Notes: generated by a model not told the origin, from the letters alone. A DNA stretch of 64,000 bases from Ornithinimicrobium cavernae (GCF_003121625.1 NZ_QDDJ01000001.1:310001-374000), one strand, 5' to 3'; positions 7,555 through 16,134 are shown, counted from the stretch's first letter. Numbers and translations are program-made.

Positions 7555-9171
7555 TCAGTGGAGGGGGCCGGTGACCGACTCGGCCGCTCGGCGGACCGCG
7601 CCGTCGGCGACCAGGTCGACGACCGTCTCGATCTCGGGAGCGAGGAACCGGTCCGGCCCGGGGCCGGGCACCGGCTCGTAGCCGGTGCCCTCGATGTCCT
7701 GCTCGGCCCCGGGGACGACCCCGGTGCGCAGCAGGCGGACGACCGCCGCGCTGGCGGGCGCGGGCTTCAGTGGGGCCCTCAGGTCCAGGGCGCGGGCGGC
7801 GGTCAGGACCTCGACAGCGATGACCCGGGTCAGGCCGTCGATCGAGCGGAGCAGCTTGCGGGCCGCCGACCACCCCATCGAGACGTGGTCCTCCTGCATG
7901 GCCGAGGACGGGATCGAGTCGACGCTCGCGGGGTTGGCCAGCCGCTTGAGCTCGGAGACGATCGCGGCCTGGGTGTACTGCGCGATCATGTGGCCCGAGT
8001 CGACGCCGGGGTCGTCGGCGAGGAACGGGTTGAGGCCGTGGTTGCGGGCGACGTCCAGGAACCGGTCCGTGCGTCGCTCGGAGATGCTGGCCACGTCGGC
8101 GGCGACGATCGCCAGGAAGTCCAGCACGTAGGCGACCGGCGCCCCGTGGAAGTTGCCGTTGGACTCCACCCGGCCATCAAGCGTGACGACCGGGTTGTCG
8201 ACTGCCGCCGCCAGCTCCCGGCCGGCCACGGTGGTGCAGTGCTCGAGGGTGTCCCGTGCCGCGCCGTGGACCTGCGGGCTGCAGCGCAACGAGTAGGCGT
8301 CCTGGACCCGGGTGCAGGCCTCAGGGTCGCGGTGGCTGTCGCGGATCGGACTGTCCGCCATCACCTTCCGGAGGTTCTCGGCGGACAGCGCCTGGCCGGG
8401 GTGAGGACGCAGCGCCTGCAGGTCCGCGGCGAAGACGTCGTCGGTGCCCAGCTGACCCTCGACGCTCATCGCAGCCGCGATGTCGGCAGAGCTCAGCAGC
8501 GTGCCCAGGTCGGCGAGGGCGAGGACCAGCATCCCGAGCATGCCGTCGGTCCCGTTGATGAGGGCCAGGCCCTCCTTCTCGGCGAGCCGGACCGGCTCGA
8601 TCCCGGCAGCGGCCAGCGCCTCCGCCGCCTCGACCACCGCACCGTCGGCGTCCCGCACGAGCCCCTCGCCCATGACCGCGAGCGCGCAGTGCGCCAACGG
8701 TGCCAGGTCGCCGGAGCAGCCCAGCGAGCCGTACTCGTGCACGACCGGCGTGATCCCGGCGTTGAGCAGCGCCGCATAGGCCTGTGCCGTCTCGAGCCGG
8801 ACACCGGTGCGGCCGGTCGCCAGGGTGGACAGCCGCAGGAGCATCGTGGCGCGGACCACCTCGCGCTCCACCTCCGGCCCGGAGCCGGCAGCGTGGCTGC
8901 GGACCAGGCTGCGCTGCAGCTGGGCCCGCATCTCGGTGGGGATGTGCTTGGTGGCCAGCGCACCGAAACCGGTGGAGATGCCGTAGTGCGGCACCGGGTC
9001 CTCGGCGAGCGCCTCGATCACAGCCCGGCTCGCCGCGATGCCCTCCGTCGCCTCGTCAGAGAGCTCGACCCGGGCGCCGTGACGGGCGACAGCGACGACC
9101 TCGTCGGGGGCCAGGGGCCCGGTGCTGACCAGGACGGTCGACGGTGCGTCGGGGGAGGCGGTGCGGCTCAT
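7555..9171 (-). CDS. hutH: Histidine ammonia-lyase
   Basis: 538 residues. Deaminates L-histidine to trans-urocanate, the first step of the Hut pathway. Family hallmarks: YGISTGFGALA near residue 63, RSLVRSHAAGSG near 88, NGTDGMLG near 195 and QDAYSLRCSPQVHG near 300. The prosthetic group MIO normally forms from Ala-Ser-Gly; here the motif reads GSLGCSGDLAPLAH, giving Cys-Ser-Gly, a variant I recall from other actinobacterial enzymes. The start at 9171 (MSRTASPD) is preferred over an ATG 15 bp upstream; TGGAAT 6 nt ahead may be a leaderless -10. It is followed by hutU after the repeat block. Confidence 0.96.
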   Translation of the reverse strand: MSRTASPDAPSTVLVSTGPLAPDEVVAVARHGARVELSDEATEGIAASRAVIEALAEDPVPHYGISTGFGALATKHIPTEMRAQLQRSLVRSHAAGSGPEVEREVVRATMLLRLSTLATGRTGVRLETAQAYAALLNAGITPVVHEYGSLGCSGDLAPLAHCALAVMGEGLVRDADGAVVEAAEALAAAGIEPVRLAEKEGLALINGTDGMLGMLVLALADLGTLLSSADIAAAMSVEGQLGTDDVFAADLQALRPHPGQALSAENLRKVMADSPIRDSHRDPEACTRVQDAYSLRCSPQVHGAARDTLEHCTTVAGRELAAAVDNPVVTLDGRVESNGNFHGAPVAYVLDFLAIVAADVASISERRTDRFLDVARNHGLNPFLADDPGVDSGHMIAQYTQAAIVSELKRLANPASVDSIPSSAMQEDHVSMGWSAARKLLRSIDGLTRVIAVEVLTAARALDLRAPLKPAPASAAVVRLLRTGVVPGAEQDIEGTGYEPVPGPGPDRFLAPEIETVVDLVADGAVRRAAESVTGPLH

Positions 9172-9273
9172 GCCCACATTCCACACCTCGCCGAGTCCGG
9201 TGGCGACCGTTCAACTGGCGAAGTTGTCTCACCGACGGGACATCTGTCCCCGCCTCGGGAGCCCCAGGCGGCC

Positions 9274-10496
9274 TCACCGTGGTCCGGGCGCTCCGCGGAA
9301 GACCCACGGGACCACGGCCGCACAGCCGGCGAACAGCGCCCCGCCCACCAGAAACGTCGCCTCCAACCCCCAGGCGGAGGCGACGGCTCCGCCGATCAGG
9401 GCTCCGGCTGTCAGTCCGATCAGGCCGAGCAGCCTGGCTGAGGCGTTCACCCGTCCGCGCAGGTCGTCGGGCACGAGTCGCTGGCGGAGGGCGGCCACGC
9501 AGATGCCCCACACCACGGCATGCAGGATGTAGGCCGCGAGCAACGGCCCGGCCAGCCATGCCGTGCTGGTCACACCGAGCGCCATCATCGTCCCGGCACC
9601 GAGCACCAGTGCGCCCAGGATCGTGGTCCGGTAACCGAAGCGTTCCCGCACCGGGGCCGTCGCGAAGGACCCGACGAGACCGCCCAGGGCCGACAGTGAG
9701 AGCAGCAGGCCGTAGCCGGTCGCGCCGAGACCCAGGACGTCCCTGGCCCAGAGCACCAGGACCGAGAAGGGGACCATGTAGGCAAGGCTGGCCACGCCGG
9801 ACACCAGCGCCAGCCCGCCCAGCAGCCGGTGCCCGCGCAGCCACGACGCACCCTCCCACGCCGCCGCGAAGAGCGTCGGTCGAGAGACGGCTGCGGCCCC
9901 GCCCGCAGGAGTGACCGTACGCGGGAGCGCGAGGAAGAACACGGCGGCCGCGAGATAGAGACCACCCATCGCATACACCGGCACCGCCACGGCAAGCCCG
10001 AAGAGCACACCACCCAGGGGTGGTCCGACGAACTCGTCGGCGACCAGCTGCGCCGCCGAGATGCGCCCGTTGGCACGGTCCAGCTGCGCCTGGGGCACCA
10101 GGGACGGCAGCACGGACAGTGCGGCGTTGTCCGCCGCGGACTCCAGGACCCCCAGGGCGACGTACACCGCATACAGGACGCGCTGATCGACTCCGCACCC
10201 GCGCTGAGAGAAGCGGCGAAGCCCAGGAGGAGCAGGCCGCGCACGATGTTCGTCACCCACAGGATCGCGCGACGGTCCCAGCGGTCCACCAGGACACCGA
10301 CCGGAACCACCGTGAGCAGTCGGACGGCCGAGTAGGCCGCGGGGAGACCGGCCACCAGGACGGGGTCGGTGGTCAGTGCCGCCGCGAGCAGCGGAATGAC
10401 GACGAAGGCCAGACCGTCGGCGAGGTTCCCCGCCGCGTTGCCCGCCCACAGCCTGACGAACCCCCGACGCCAGCTCACTCGGCGACCTGAGGTCAC
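9274..10496 (-). pseudogene. MFS transporter with a single-base frameshift
   Basis: An MFS protein of about 406 residues is split between two frames. The N-terminal part (from GTG 10496: SWRRGFVRLWAGNAAGNLAD, RLLTVVPVGVLVDRWDRR) ends at FAASLSAGA; the rest (VLYAVYVALGVLESAADNAA to VPWVFRGAPGPR) continues in the other frame. Restoring one base near 10193 (GCGGAG read as GCGGGAG on the coding strand) joins them without loss. About 12 membrane helices result, as in enterobactin/macrolide exporter-type MFS. It is either a recent pseudogene or a sequencing error in a G run. An alternative GTG start lies at 10478. Confidence 0.75.
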
Positions 10497-10515
10497 GGAG
10501 TGCCGGGGACGGGCT

Positions 10516-11154
10516 TCAGAGGTACTGGCCCGTCGGCCCGGTGTCGTCATCCTCGCCGGACCCGGGGCTGCCCGCCGGACCGCCCGGCATACCGGGCTGC
10601 TGGCCGGGCACCATCTGGCCGGGGTGCGCGCCACCGGGCAGCGCGAGCCGGATCTGCTGCAGCTGCTGCTGGGCCGCCATCTGCTGGGCCACGATGGCGG
10701 TCTGGATGCCGTGGAACAGGCCCTCCAACCACCCGACCAGCTGGGCCTGGGCGATCCGCAGCTCGGCCTCGCTCGGCGCCTCGTCGGTCAGCGGCAGCGT
10801 GATCCGCTCGAGCTCCTCGACCAGCTCAGGGGCCAGACCCTTCTCGAGCTCGGTGATGGAGCGGCGGTGGATCTCCGCCAGGCGGACCCGGCCGGCCTCG
10901 TCGAGCGGGGCCTCGCGGACCTCCTCGAGCAGCTGTTTGACCATCGTGCCGAGGCGCATCACCTTGGCCGGCTGCTCCACCAGCTCCGACGGCTTGCGCT
11001 CCGCCCTCTCCTCGTCGGCGCCCTGGGGATGGGCCACCCCCATGCCGTCCTGGGTCACGACGACGACCCTGCGCTGGTCACCCTCAGCCCCCCCGGACGA
11101 GGTCGCCTCGTGCTCTCCCCTGGGCTCCTGCTCCTGCGGCTGGTTCTCGGTCAT
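10516..11154 (-). CDS. bpa: Bacterial proteasome activator
   Basis: 212 residues, very like Mycobacterium Bpa/PafE (DUF2587). The core LVEQPAKVMRLGTMVKQLL, then LRIAQAQLVGWLEGLFHGIQ, is almost invariant in the family. The C-terminus ends GPTGQYL: the Gly-Gln-Tyr-Leu tail inserts into the 20S proteasome alpha ring and opens its gate without ATP. The dodecameric ring delivers unfolded proteins such as HspR for degradation. The ATG at 11154 overlaps the quinone oxidoreductase stop (TGATG), so the two are translationally coupled. The N-terminal 60 residues are acidic, Gln/Glu-rich and probably disordered. Proteasome genes themselves are not in the window. Confidence 0.95.
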   Translation of the reverse strand: MTENQPQEQEPRGEHEATSSGGAEGDQRRVVVVTQDGMGVAHPQGADEERAERKPSELVEQPAKVMRLGTMVKQLLEEVREAPLDEAGRVRLAEIHRRSITELEKGLAPELVEELERITLPLTDEAPSEAELRIAQAQLVGWLEGLFHGIQTAIVAQQMAAQQQLQQIRLALPGGAHPGQMVPGQQPGMPGGPAGSPGSGEDDDTGPTGQYL

Positions 11155-12143
11155 CACCCCATCCTGCCAACGTCGAGCAGGATCTTCCCGACGTGGGTGC
11201 TTCCCTGCATCAGCCGGTGCGCCTCGGCGGCCTGCTCGAGGGGGAACCGCTCGTGGATCACCGGCCGCACCCGGCCGGCCGCCACCAGGGGCCACACGTG
11301 CTCGCGGACCGCGGCGACGATCGTCGCCTTCTCCGCCGCGGGCCGGGCCCGCAGGGAGGTCGCGATCAGGGCCGCCCGCTTGGCGAGCAACCTGCCCAGG
11401 TCGATCTCGGCCTTGCGCCCGCCCTGCAGCCCGATGACGACGAGGCGGCCGTTGGCGGCGAGCAGGTCGGTGTTCCGGTCGAGGTACTTGGCCCCGACGA
11501 CGTCGAGGATCACGTCGGCACCGTGGCCGTCCGTCGCACGACGGACCTCCTCAACGAAGTCCTGCTCCCGGTAGTTGACCAGGATCTCGGCGCCCAGCTC
11601 GGCGCACGCGTCGAGCTTGTCCTGCGAGCCGGCGGTCACCGCCACGCGGGCACCGACCTCTCGCGCCAGCTGGATCGCCATGGTGCCGATGCCGCTGGAG
11701 CCGCCGTGCACCAGGAGCACCTGCCCCGGCTGCAGGTTCGCGGTGAGGAAGACATTGCTCCAGACCGTGCACGCGACCTCGGGCAGGGCCGCCGCCTCGG
11801 TGAGGTCGACGCCCTCCGGCACCGGCAGGAGCTGCCCCGCGGGAACCGCCACCTGCTCGGCATACCCACCGCCGCTGAGCAGGGCGCACACCTCGTCCCC
11901 GACCTGCCACCCCTCCACGTCGGGCCCCAGCTGCACGATCGTGCCGCTCACCTCGAGGCCGGGATAGGCCGACGCGCCCTCGGGCGGCGGGTAGAACCCC
12001 TTGCGCTGCATGACGTCCGCCCGGTTGACCCCCGCGGCGGCCACCTCGACCAGCACCTCGCCGGACCGGACCTCGGGGGTGGGGACGTCTGCGGGGACGA
12101 GGGCGTCCGCCTCGCCGGGCTCTGGGATCGTGATCGCTCGCAT
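11154..12143 (-). CDS. NAD(P)H-quinone oxidoreductase (PIG3/QOR family)
   Basis: 329 residues, zinc-free medium-chain dehydrogenase. Features: AAAGVNRADVMQRKGFYPPP (quinone oxidoreductase signature) near 37, VHGGSSGIGTMAIQLA (NADPH-binding loop) near 145 and STHVGKILLDV at the end. It reduces quinones with NADPH; many PIG3-like members detoxify quinones or keep redox balance. Coupled to bpa downstream by TGATG overlap, an arrangement suggesting shared expression in stress response. TAGTCT 6 nt before the ATG supports a leaderless start. Confidence 0.9.
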   Translation of the reverse strand: MRAITIPEPGEADALVPADVPTPEVRSGEVLVEVAAAGVNRADVMQRKGFYPPPEGASAYPGLEVSGTIVQLGPDVEGWQVGDEVCALLSGGGYAEQVAVPAGQLLPVPEGVDLTEAAALPEVACTVWSNVFLTANLQPGQVLLVHGGSSGIGTMAIQLAREVGARVAVTAGSQDKLDACAELGAEILVNYREQDFVEEVRRATDGHGADVILDVVGAKYLDRNTDLLAANGRLVVIGLQGGRKAEIDLGRLLAKRAALIATSLRARPAAEKATIVAAVREHVWPLVAAGRVRPVIHERFPLEQAAEAHRLMQGSTHVGKILLDVGRMG

Positions 12144-12149
12144 CCCACG

Positions 12150-12155
12150 AGACTA
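12150..12155 (-). promoter_or_regulatory. Leaderless -10 box of quinone oxidoreductase gene
   Basis: TAGTCT on the minus strand ends 6 nt before the ATG at 12143. It overlaps the TAG stop codon of the upstream iclR-type gene, so the promoter of the qor-bpa unit is embedded in the end of that gene. Confidence 0.5.
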
Positions 12156-12926
12156 GGACCTCGGCGCTCCCCCGAGACGCCGGGTCAGCTCACCGGCACA
12201 CCACCGGGTGGCGGCGACGATCCCGGACCGGGCGGTCTCGTCCACCTCGTCGACCGGGTAGGTGACCGCGATGCCGGCGACCGGGTGGCCGTTGTGGTCC
12301 AGGACCGCAGACGCGACCGAGGCCAGCCCGGGCGTGACCGAGTGGGACTCGCTCGCAAAACCGTCGGCGCGCACCGTGGTGAGCACCCGCCGCAGCCCGC
12401 TCAGCGACGTCGGTCCCTGGCCGTTGCGCTGCACGAAGGCGTCAGGTGAGGGATAGAGCGCCCGGACCTGCGCGGACGGCAGGGCCGCCAGGACCGCGAG
12501 GCCGCTGGCCGTGAGGGAGGCCGGCAGCCGCACTCCCACGTCGGTCACCAGGGAGGGCCGGCCCACCACCCGCTCCTCGATGACGTAGAGGACGTCCCGG
12601 CCGTGCAGGACGACCAGGTGCGCGTTGTGGCCGGTGCGGTCCGCGAGCCGGCTCAGCAGAGGCCGGGCCAGACGCTGCATCGGCTCCTGCCGGGAGTAGG
12701 CGGAGCCGAGTTCGAAGGCACCCACGCCCAACCCGTAGCGCCGCTCCTCCGGCAGGTGCACGACGAAACCGTGCTCGACCAGGACGCCGAGCAGCCGGTA
12801 GGTCGTCGACCTCGGTAGCCCCAGAGACCGTGCGATCGATGCCGCCGGCAACGGCCCCGCGTGCCGGCTCAGGAGCCGCAACACCGCGAGGGCGTGTCCC
12901 GCGGCCGGCGCCTCCGATCTACCCAC
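12153..12926 (-). CDS. IclR family transcriptional regulator
   Basis: 257 residues. N-terminal winged helix-turn-helix (AVLRLLSRHAGPLPAASIAR, then LGLPRSTTYRLLGVLVEHG) and C-terminal IclR effector domain (NAHLVVLHGRDVLYVIEERV, SVTPGLASVASAVLDHNG). Such regulators sense small aromatic or aliphatic acids; the target here is unknown. Starts at the GTG at 12926 because CATACT lies 6 nt ahead; GTG codons at 12947 and 12953 would add 7 to 9 residues. The nearest candidates for regulation are its own promoter and the quinone oxidoreductase/bpa unit just downstream. Confidence 0.85.
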   Translation of the reverse strand: MGRSEAPAAGHALAVLRLLSRHAGPLPAASIARSLGLPRSTTYRLLGVLVEHGFVVHLPEERRYGLGVGAFELGSAYSRQEPMQRLARPLLSRLADRTGHNAHLVVLHGRDVLYVIEERVVGRPSLVTDVGVRLPASLTASGLAVLAALPSAQVRALYPSPDAFVQRNGQGPTSLSGLRRVLTTVRADGFASESHSVTPGLASVASAVLDHNGHPVAGIAVTYPVDEVDETARSGIVAATRWCAGELTRRLGGAPRS

Positions 12927-12932
12927 CGCGCC

Positions 12933-12938
12933 AGTATG
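12933..12938 (-). promoter_or_regulatory. Leaderless -10 box of iclR-type gene
   Basis: CATACT on the minus strand, 6 nt before the GTG at 12926; no ribosome site is present. This decides the start codon choice. Confidence 0.4.
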
Positions 12939-13089
12939 CCTGTCCACAGGCACTGTGGACAGGCGGTGGAGAAAGGGGTGAATACCGGTGGATAAGTAGC
13001 GAATTCGGTGCACAACCCTGTGGATGGCGAAATTGTCGGAAGAAAGTTCCCCGAACCCCTTGCGTGCCCGGCGCCGGTGGCATAGAAAT

Positions 13090-13306
13090 GAGTCACGCCC
13101 TCCCAGTAGGGAAGGCGGGATGGACCGGAACACTTGATCCGCACCGCAGGGGCTTGCCCCTTGGTGGCAACGGGCATCGCCCGTCGCATCAGCACGGTGA
13201 CACCGCTGGTGGGAGCACAGAGACCCGGATCCGTCGATGGGCGTCACCCTTTGCCCCCATCACCCCCGAAGGGCCCTTGGCACTCATACTGCCGAGGGCC
13301 CTTCAC
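13090..13306 (+). ncRNA. Candidate structured RNA, family unknown
   Basis: This lies in the 433-bp gene-free gap 12927-13359. A promoter-like TTGCGT and TAGAAA pair (17-nt spacing, 13060-13088) precedes a stretch with many nested complementary segments: ACGCCC 13095-13100 with GGGCGT 13239-13244; GATCCG 13136-13141 with CGGATC 13226-13231; an inner stem CACC/GGGGC with GCCCC/GGTG (13142-13166); and ACGGGC with GCCCGT (13170-13184). It ends in the strong hairpin 13268-13304. No plus-strand gene follows before 17984, so it is not an obvious leader. It may be a small RNA of about 210 nt. It does not match any RNA family I know. Confidence 0.35.
13268..13304. terminator. Strong bidirectional hairpin terminator
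   Basis: A 15-bp stem GAAGGGCCCTTGGCA / TGCCGAGGGCCCTTC with one mismatch and a 7-nt loop. On the plus strand it would end the candidate RNA; on the minus strand it lies downstream of the small gene at 13360-13569. No long T run follows, as is usual in high-GC actinobacteria. Confidence 0.7.
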
Positions 13307-13359
13307 CAATTCTGGGGCGGAGAACTTTTCGGCGCCGGGGAGCTCCGAGACACCCTGGC

Positions 13360-13569
13360 TCAGCCCTCCGACGACCCGGCCTGGTCGCTGCCCCCGGTGT
13401 CCCGTGTCCTGCGCCCGGTGCGGTGGGCCCCTCGTCGCTCCCGCGCAGCCGGCGGCTCGGGCGGCGGTGTGGCCCGGGAGCGGAGCAGCTCCTGCAGCCT
13501 GCGGTCACTGAGTCCGTTCCCGGCGCGCGGGTCCAGCGCGCGCAGGTCGTGGTCCATGTCGTGCGTCAT
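13360..13569 (-). CDS. Small hypothetical protein
   Basis: 69 residues beginning MTHDMDHDLRALDPRAG. The opening, a short LRALDP helix with a leucine-rich stretch (SDRRLQELLRS), resembles the cytoplasmic N-termini of actinobacterial CU044_5270/anti-sigma-like proteins, but here no membrane segment follows; the rest is Pro/Arg-rich. It may be a remnant. The ribosome site (AGAGGAG, 6 nt before ATG 13569) is good, which is the main reason to call it. It lies downstream of the lipoprotein/NUDIX operon in the same direction, 79 bp away. Confidence 0.45.
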   Translation of the reverse strand: MTHDMDHDLRALDPRAGNGLSDRRLQELLRSRATPPPEPPAARERRGAHRTGRRTRDTGGSDQAGSSEG

Positions 13570-13648
13570 GGTGTGCTCCTCTCCAGCACACGACCAGTGT
13601 GTCAGCGAACGGTCGCCCACGCGCTCGGTCGAGGGGGAGGGGAGGGGG

Positions 13649-14761
13649 TTACTCGAAGAGGATGTACTGCGGCTGCGGGTCCAGGGCGAGCACCTCGGCG
13701 CCCGTCATCAGCGGCCCCATGGCGGCGTCCTCCTCGTAGAAGAGCTTGAAGCCGGGCACCACGAAGTCGGGTCTGGTCTCGTTGACCTTGTTGTAGGTCT
13801 TCACCTTGTCGCTGGGCGCCCCGATGCCGTCGACCGACTTGATCATGACCACGCCCTCGTGCGGGTGCATGTCCAGCTCGTCCTGCACCACGCCCGGGTG
13901 GACCTGGTGATAGACCATCACCTTCTCCGGCAGACCGTGCTCCTCGACCAGGGTGGAGAGGTAGTGCGCCACGTCGTCGAGCTCGCTGCCGCTGGTGCGG
14001 CCGTACACCTCACCAGGGACCTGCCCCTCCTCCACCGCCCACTCCGGGTCGAGGGCCACGCCCACGTCCGGCTCCTTCAGCCACTCCTCGTAGTGACGGA
14101 CCTCGTCCAGGAAGTCCGACCGGCCGGGCTGGATGTTGAGCAGCAGGATGCCGTCGTGCCGACGAGCGGCGTCCAGGTGGTCCTGGATCACCGACTCGGG
14201 GATGTAGGTGCGGTACATCCCGTCCGCCCCAGGACTCGCATGGACGACGGTCGCGATGAGCTCCAGGACGGGCAGCAGCTCCCGGCCACCCGCATACTCC
14301 TCGCCGCGCTCCTCCATCTCGGCGACGCGCTCGTCCAGGTCACCGATGCCCATGCGCCCCATCCCCGGGGCGCCGGGGAGGCCGGAGTAGCCGAAGAGCC
14401 GGTAGTCGGGGAAGATCTCGGTCCCGCCGCGCGGCAGCTCCACGGTCTGCGGTGCCTCGCTGGTGACCTCGGTGTCGTCCGGCGGCCCAGGACTGGTCAC
14501 GGTGGACGTCGCCGCGTCCGTGGTGCTCTCCCCGCCGGTGGCCGTCTCGTCCCCGGTGGCCGTCTCGTCCGTGGGACCGGACGCGATGCCGGTGGGCGGC
14601 GCGGGGGTCGATGCACCGGTCGGGGCCGCGTCTCCGCGGACACCGCTGTCCGGTGCGCCGTCGGTGCACCCGGCCAGGAGCACGGCGAGAGCGCCGGCGA
14701 GCACGACACCTCGGTGCCGCCAGCGACGTGACTCCGTCGCTCCCCCGAGGCCGCGGCTCAT
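13649..14761 (-). CDS. Putative lipoprotein, unknown function
   Basis: 370 residues. Type II signal peptide with lipobox LLAGC, Cys at residue 32. A low-complexity Thr/Gly/Pro/Glu linker spans about 35-95. The folded domain after residue 105 starts YRLFGYSGLPGAPGMGRMGI and contains HDGILLLNIQPGRSDFLDEV, GVALDPEWAVEEGQ and VMVYHQVHPGVV, with strand spacing suggesting a TIM-barrel glycosidase-like fold of actinobacterial surface proteins. Catalytic residues are not certain. The ATG overlaps the NUDIX stop (ATGA), so it is the last gene of a tightly coupled lipoprotein/NUDIX/lipoprotein operon. Confidence 0.7.
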   Translation of the reverse strand: MSRGLGGATESRRWRHRGVVLAGALAVLLAGCTDGAPDSGVRGDAAPTGASTPAPPTGIASGPTDETATGDETATGGESTTDAATSTVTSPGPPDDTEVTSEAPQTVELPRGGTEIFPDYRLFGYSGLPGAPGMGRMGIGDLDERVAEMEERGEEYAGGRELLPVLELIATVVHASPGADGMYRTYIPESVIQDHLDAARRHDGILLLNIQPGRSDFLDEVRHYEEWLKEPDVGVALDPEWAVEEGQVPGEVYGRTSGSELDDVAHYLSTLVEEHGLPEKVMVYHQVHPGVVQDELDMHPHEGVVMIKSVDGIGAPSDKVKTYNKVNETRPDFVVPGFKLFYEEDAAMGPLMTGAEVLALDPQPQYILFE

Positions 14762-15270
14762 GGCACCCCCGCCACCAGCCGCCCCGGCGCACGCTCGTCG
14801 TCCGCCGTCCGCACGAGGTCCAGGATGCGCCGTGTCTCCAGGTCGCTCTCGGTCAGGTCGGCCAACTGCCACCACTGCGCCTTGCGCGCCTCCGTCGCCA
14901 GCTGCACCTCGGGCCGCTCGCTGACTCGCACGCGGTAGATCACGTCGATCTGCTGGGTCCCGGCGTGGATGCCCACCGCCAGGGCGTCACCCGGCTCGAT
15001 CGTCAGCCCGGTCTCCTCCCGCACCTCGCGCCGCACCGCATCGGCGGGCTCCTCGCCCCAGCCGAGCAGCCCGCCCGGCAGGCTCCACCCCCGCCGGTGC
15101 GGCTGCCAGAGCATGAGCACCTCACCGTCGTGCTCGATCAGGCAGGCGGCGCCGACGGTGTAGCCCGGCGTGCCGGCGCGGACCAGCGTGCGCTTGAGCG
15201 GCCCGGGGATCATCCGGAAGCCGACCAGCGCCGCGGTGCCGGCCTTGCGCCGGAGCACGCCCAGGTCCAT
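14758..15270 (-). CDS. NUDIX hydrolase
   Basis: 170 residues. The Nudix box is complete: GGLLGWGEEPADAVRREV followed by REETGLTI, near residue 70 (G-x5-E-x7-R-E-U-x-E-E-x-G-U). It hydrolyses a nucleoside-diphosphate-linked substrate; the exact one is unknown. An unusual 40-residue basic N-terminus (MDLGVLRRKAGTAALVGFRM) precedes the domain and may be a membrane-proximal helix. Both ends overlap neighbours (TGATG with the upstream lipoprotein, ATGA with the downstream one). Pairing a cytoplasmic NUDIX enzyme with two lipoproteins is odd and may indicate a cell-envelope precursor role, which is inference. Confidence 0.88.
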   Translation of the reverse strand: MDLGVLRRKAGTAALVGFRMIPGPLKRTLVRAGTPGYTVGAACLIEHDGEVLMLWQPHRRGWSLPGGLLGWGEEPADAVRREVREETGLTIEPGDALAVGIHAGTQQIDVIYRVRVSERPEVQLATEARKAQWWQLADLTESDLETRRILDLVRTADDERAPGRLVAGVP

Positions 15271-16070
15271 CAGACCTCCCGCAGCGACTCGACGATCACG
15301 ACGGTCTCCGGCAGCCCGAAGTAGTCGCGGACCAGCACCCCCAGGTCCTGGTCCTGCCAGACCTGCGGCGCGATCACGACGTCCTCGGACAGGCTGCAGG
15401 CCGCCCGCCAGGTCTCGTAGGTGACCGTGCGCCCGTCGACCTCGCTCTGGGTGGTGGTCAGCGGCATCCCCTCGGCGGCCGTGACGAGCAGATCCACCTC
15501 GGTGTCGTCGGGCGTCGGGTCGGCGGTCGCCTCCACGTCGTCGGGCGTGCTGGTGACCGTGGCCACGTCGACCGGGGTGCCCTCCTCGCCCAACGGGCAG
15601 GACAACGGCCCCGGTGTCGACCTCCAGCCCTCCACCTGCCGCAGGGAGTAGGCCGCGCCGGCGTGCCCGGGCAACCAGTCCGGACCCAGCGCGACGAGCA
15701 CGCCGGAGCAGCCGTCGATCGCCGGTGGAGCGGACGGGGGCACCAGGCACCACTGCACCGGTGCGACGGCCTCCGGGTCGGGGGCCGCGGTCCGCTCCGC
15801 CTCGCCCAGCGTCTGGATGCTCCACGTGTCCGGCAGGTCGAACGCGACACCGGTGCCCTCCGGCCCCTCGAGCACCGCCGAGATGAAGGTGGTCGTGGTG
15901 GTGGCGGCATCGTCCGGAGAGGGCTCCGGGTCCTCGGTCACCTCCTGGGTGACGACGGTGGTGCGGCCGGCGCTGTCGGTCGTGGTGACCTCGACGGAGC
16001 CGTCCTCACCGTCAGAGCAACCGGCGCAGAGCAGCACCCCGATCGCTGTTCCCACCCACAGACCACGCAT
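15270..16070 (-). CDS. Putative lipoprotein, unknown function
   Basis: 266 residues. Lipobox LLCAGC puts the acylated Cys at residue 18. A Thr/Ser/Asp-rich linker (TTTDSAGRTTVVTQEVTEDP) follows. The body has VAFDLPDTWSIQTLGEAE, resembling the start of LpqN/secreted beta-rich domains, and four Cys (in PVQWCLVPP, DGCSG, LSCPLG, AACSL) that could make two disulfides. Exported and anchored to the outer face of the membrane; function not recognised. First gene of the three-gene operon. The ATG at 16070 is chosen because it directly precedes the signal peptide; the longer frame overlaps repeat DNA. Confidence 0.75.
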   Translation of the reverse strand: MRGLWVGTAIGVLLCAGCSDGEDGSVEVTTTDSAGRTTVVTQEVTEDPEPSPDDAATTTTTFISAVLEGPEGTGVAFDLPDTWSIQTLGEAERTAAPDPEAVAPVQWCLVPPSAPPAIDGCSGVLVALGPDWLPGHAGAAYSLRQVEGWRSTPGPLSCPLGEEGTPVDVATVTSTPDDVEATADPTPDDTEVDLLVTAAEGMPLTTTQSEVDGRTVTYETWRAACSLSEDVVIAPQVWQDQDLGVLVRDYFGLPETVVIVESLREV

Positions 16071-16134
16071 GTGCTCAGCCAACCACACCCGACTGGGACG
16101 GGCGGTCCACAGCGGGAGGAGGAGGCCGCCACGT

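Noticed and set aside
13060-13310. Known 6S/Ms1, SRP RNA, tmRNA or RNase P RNA
   Set aside because: None of the invariant sequence blocks (for example the SRP GGAAG tetraloop region or RNase P GAGGAAAGUCC) is present, and the neighbours differ from those known for Ms1.
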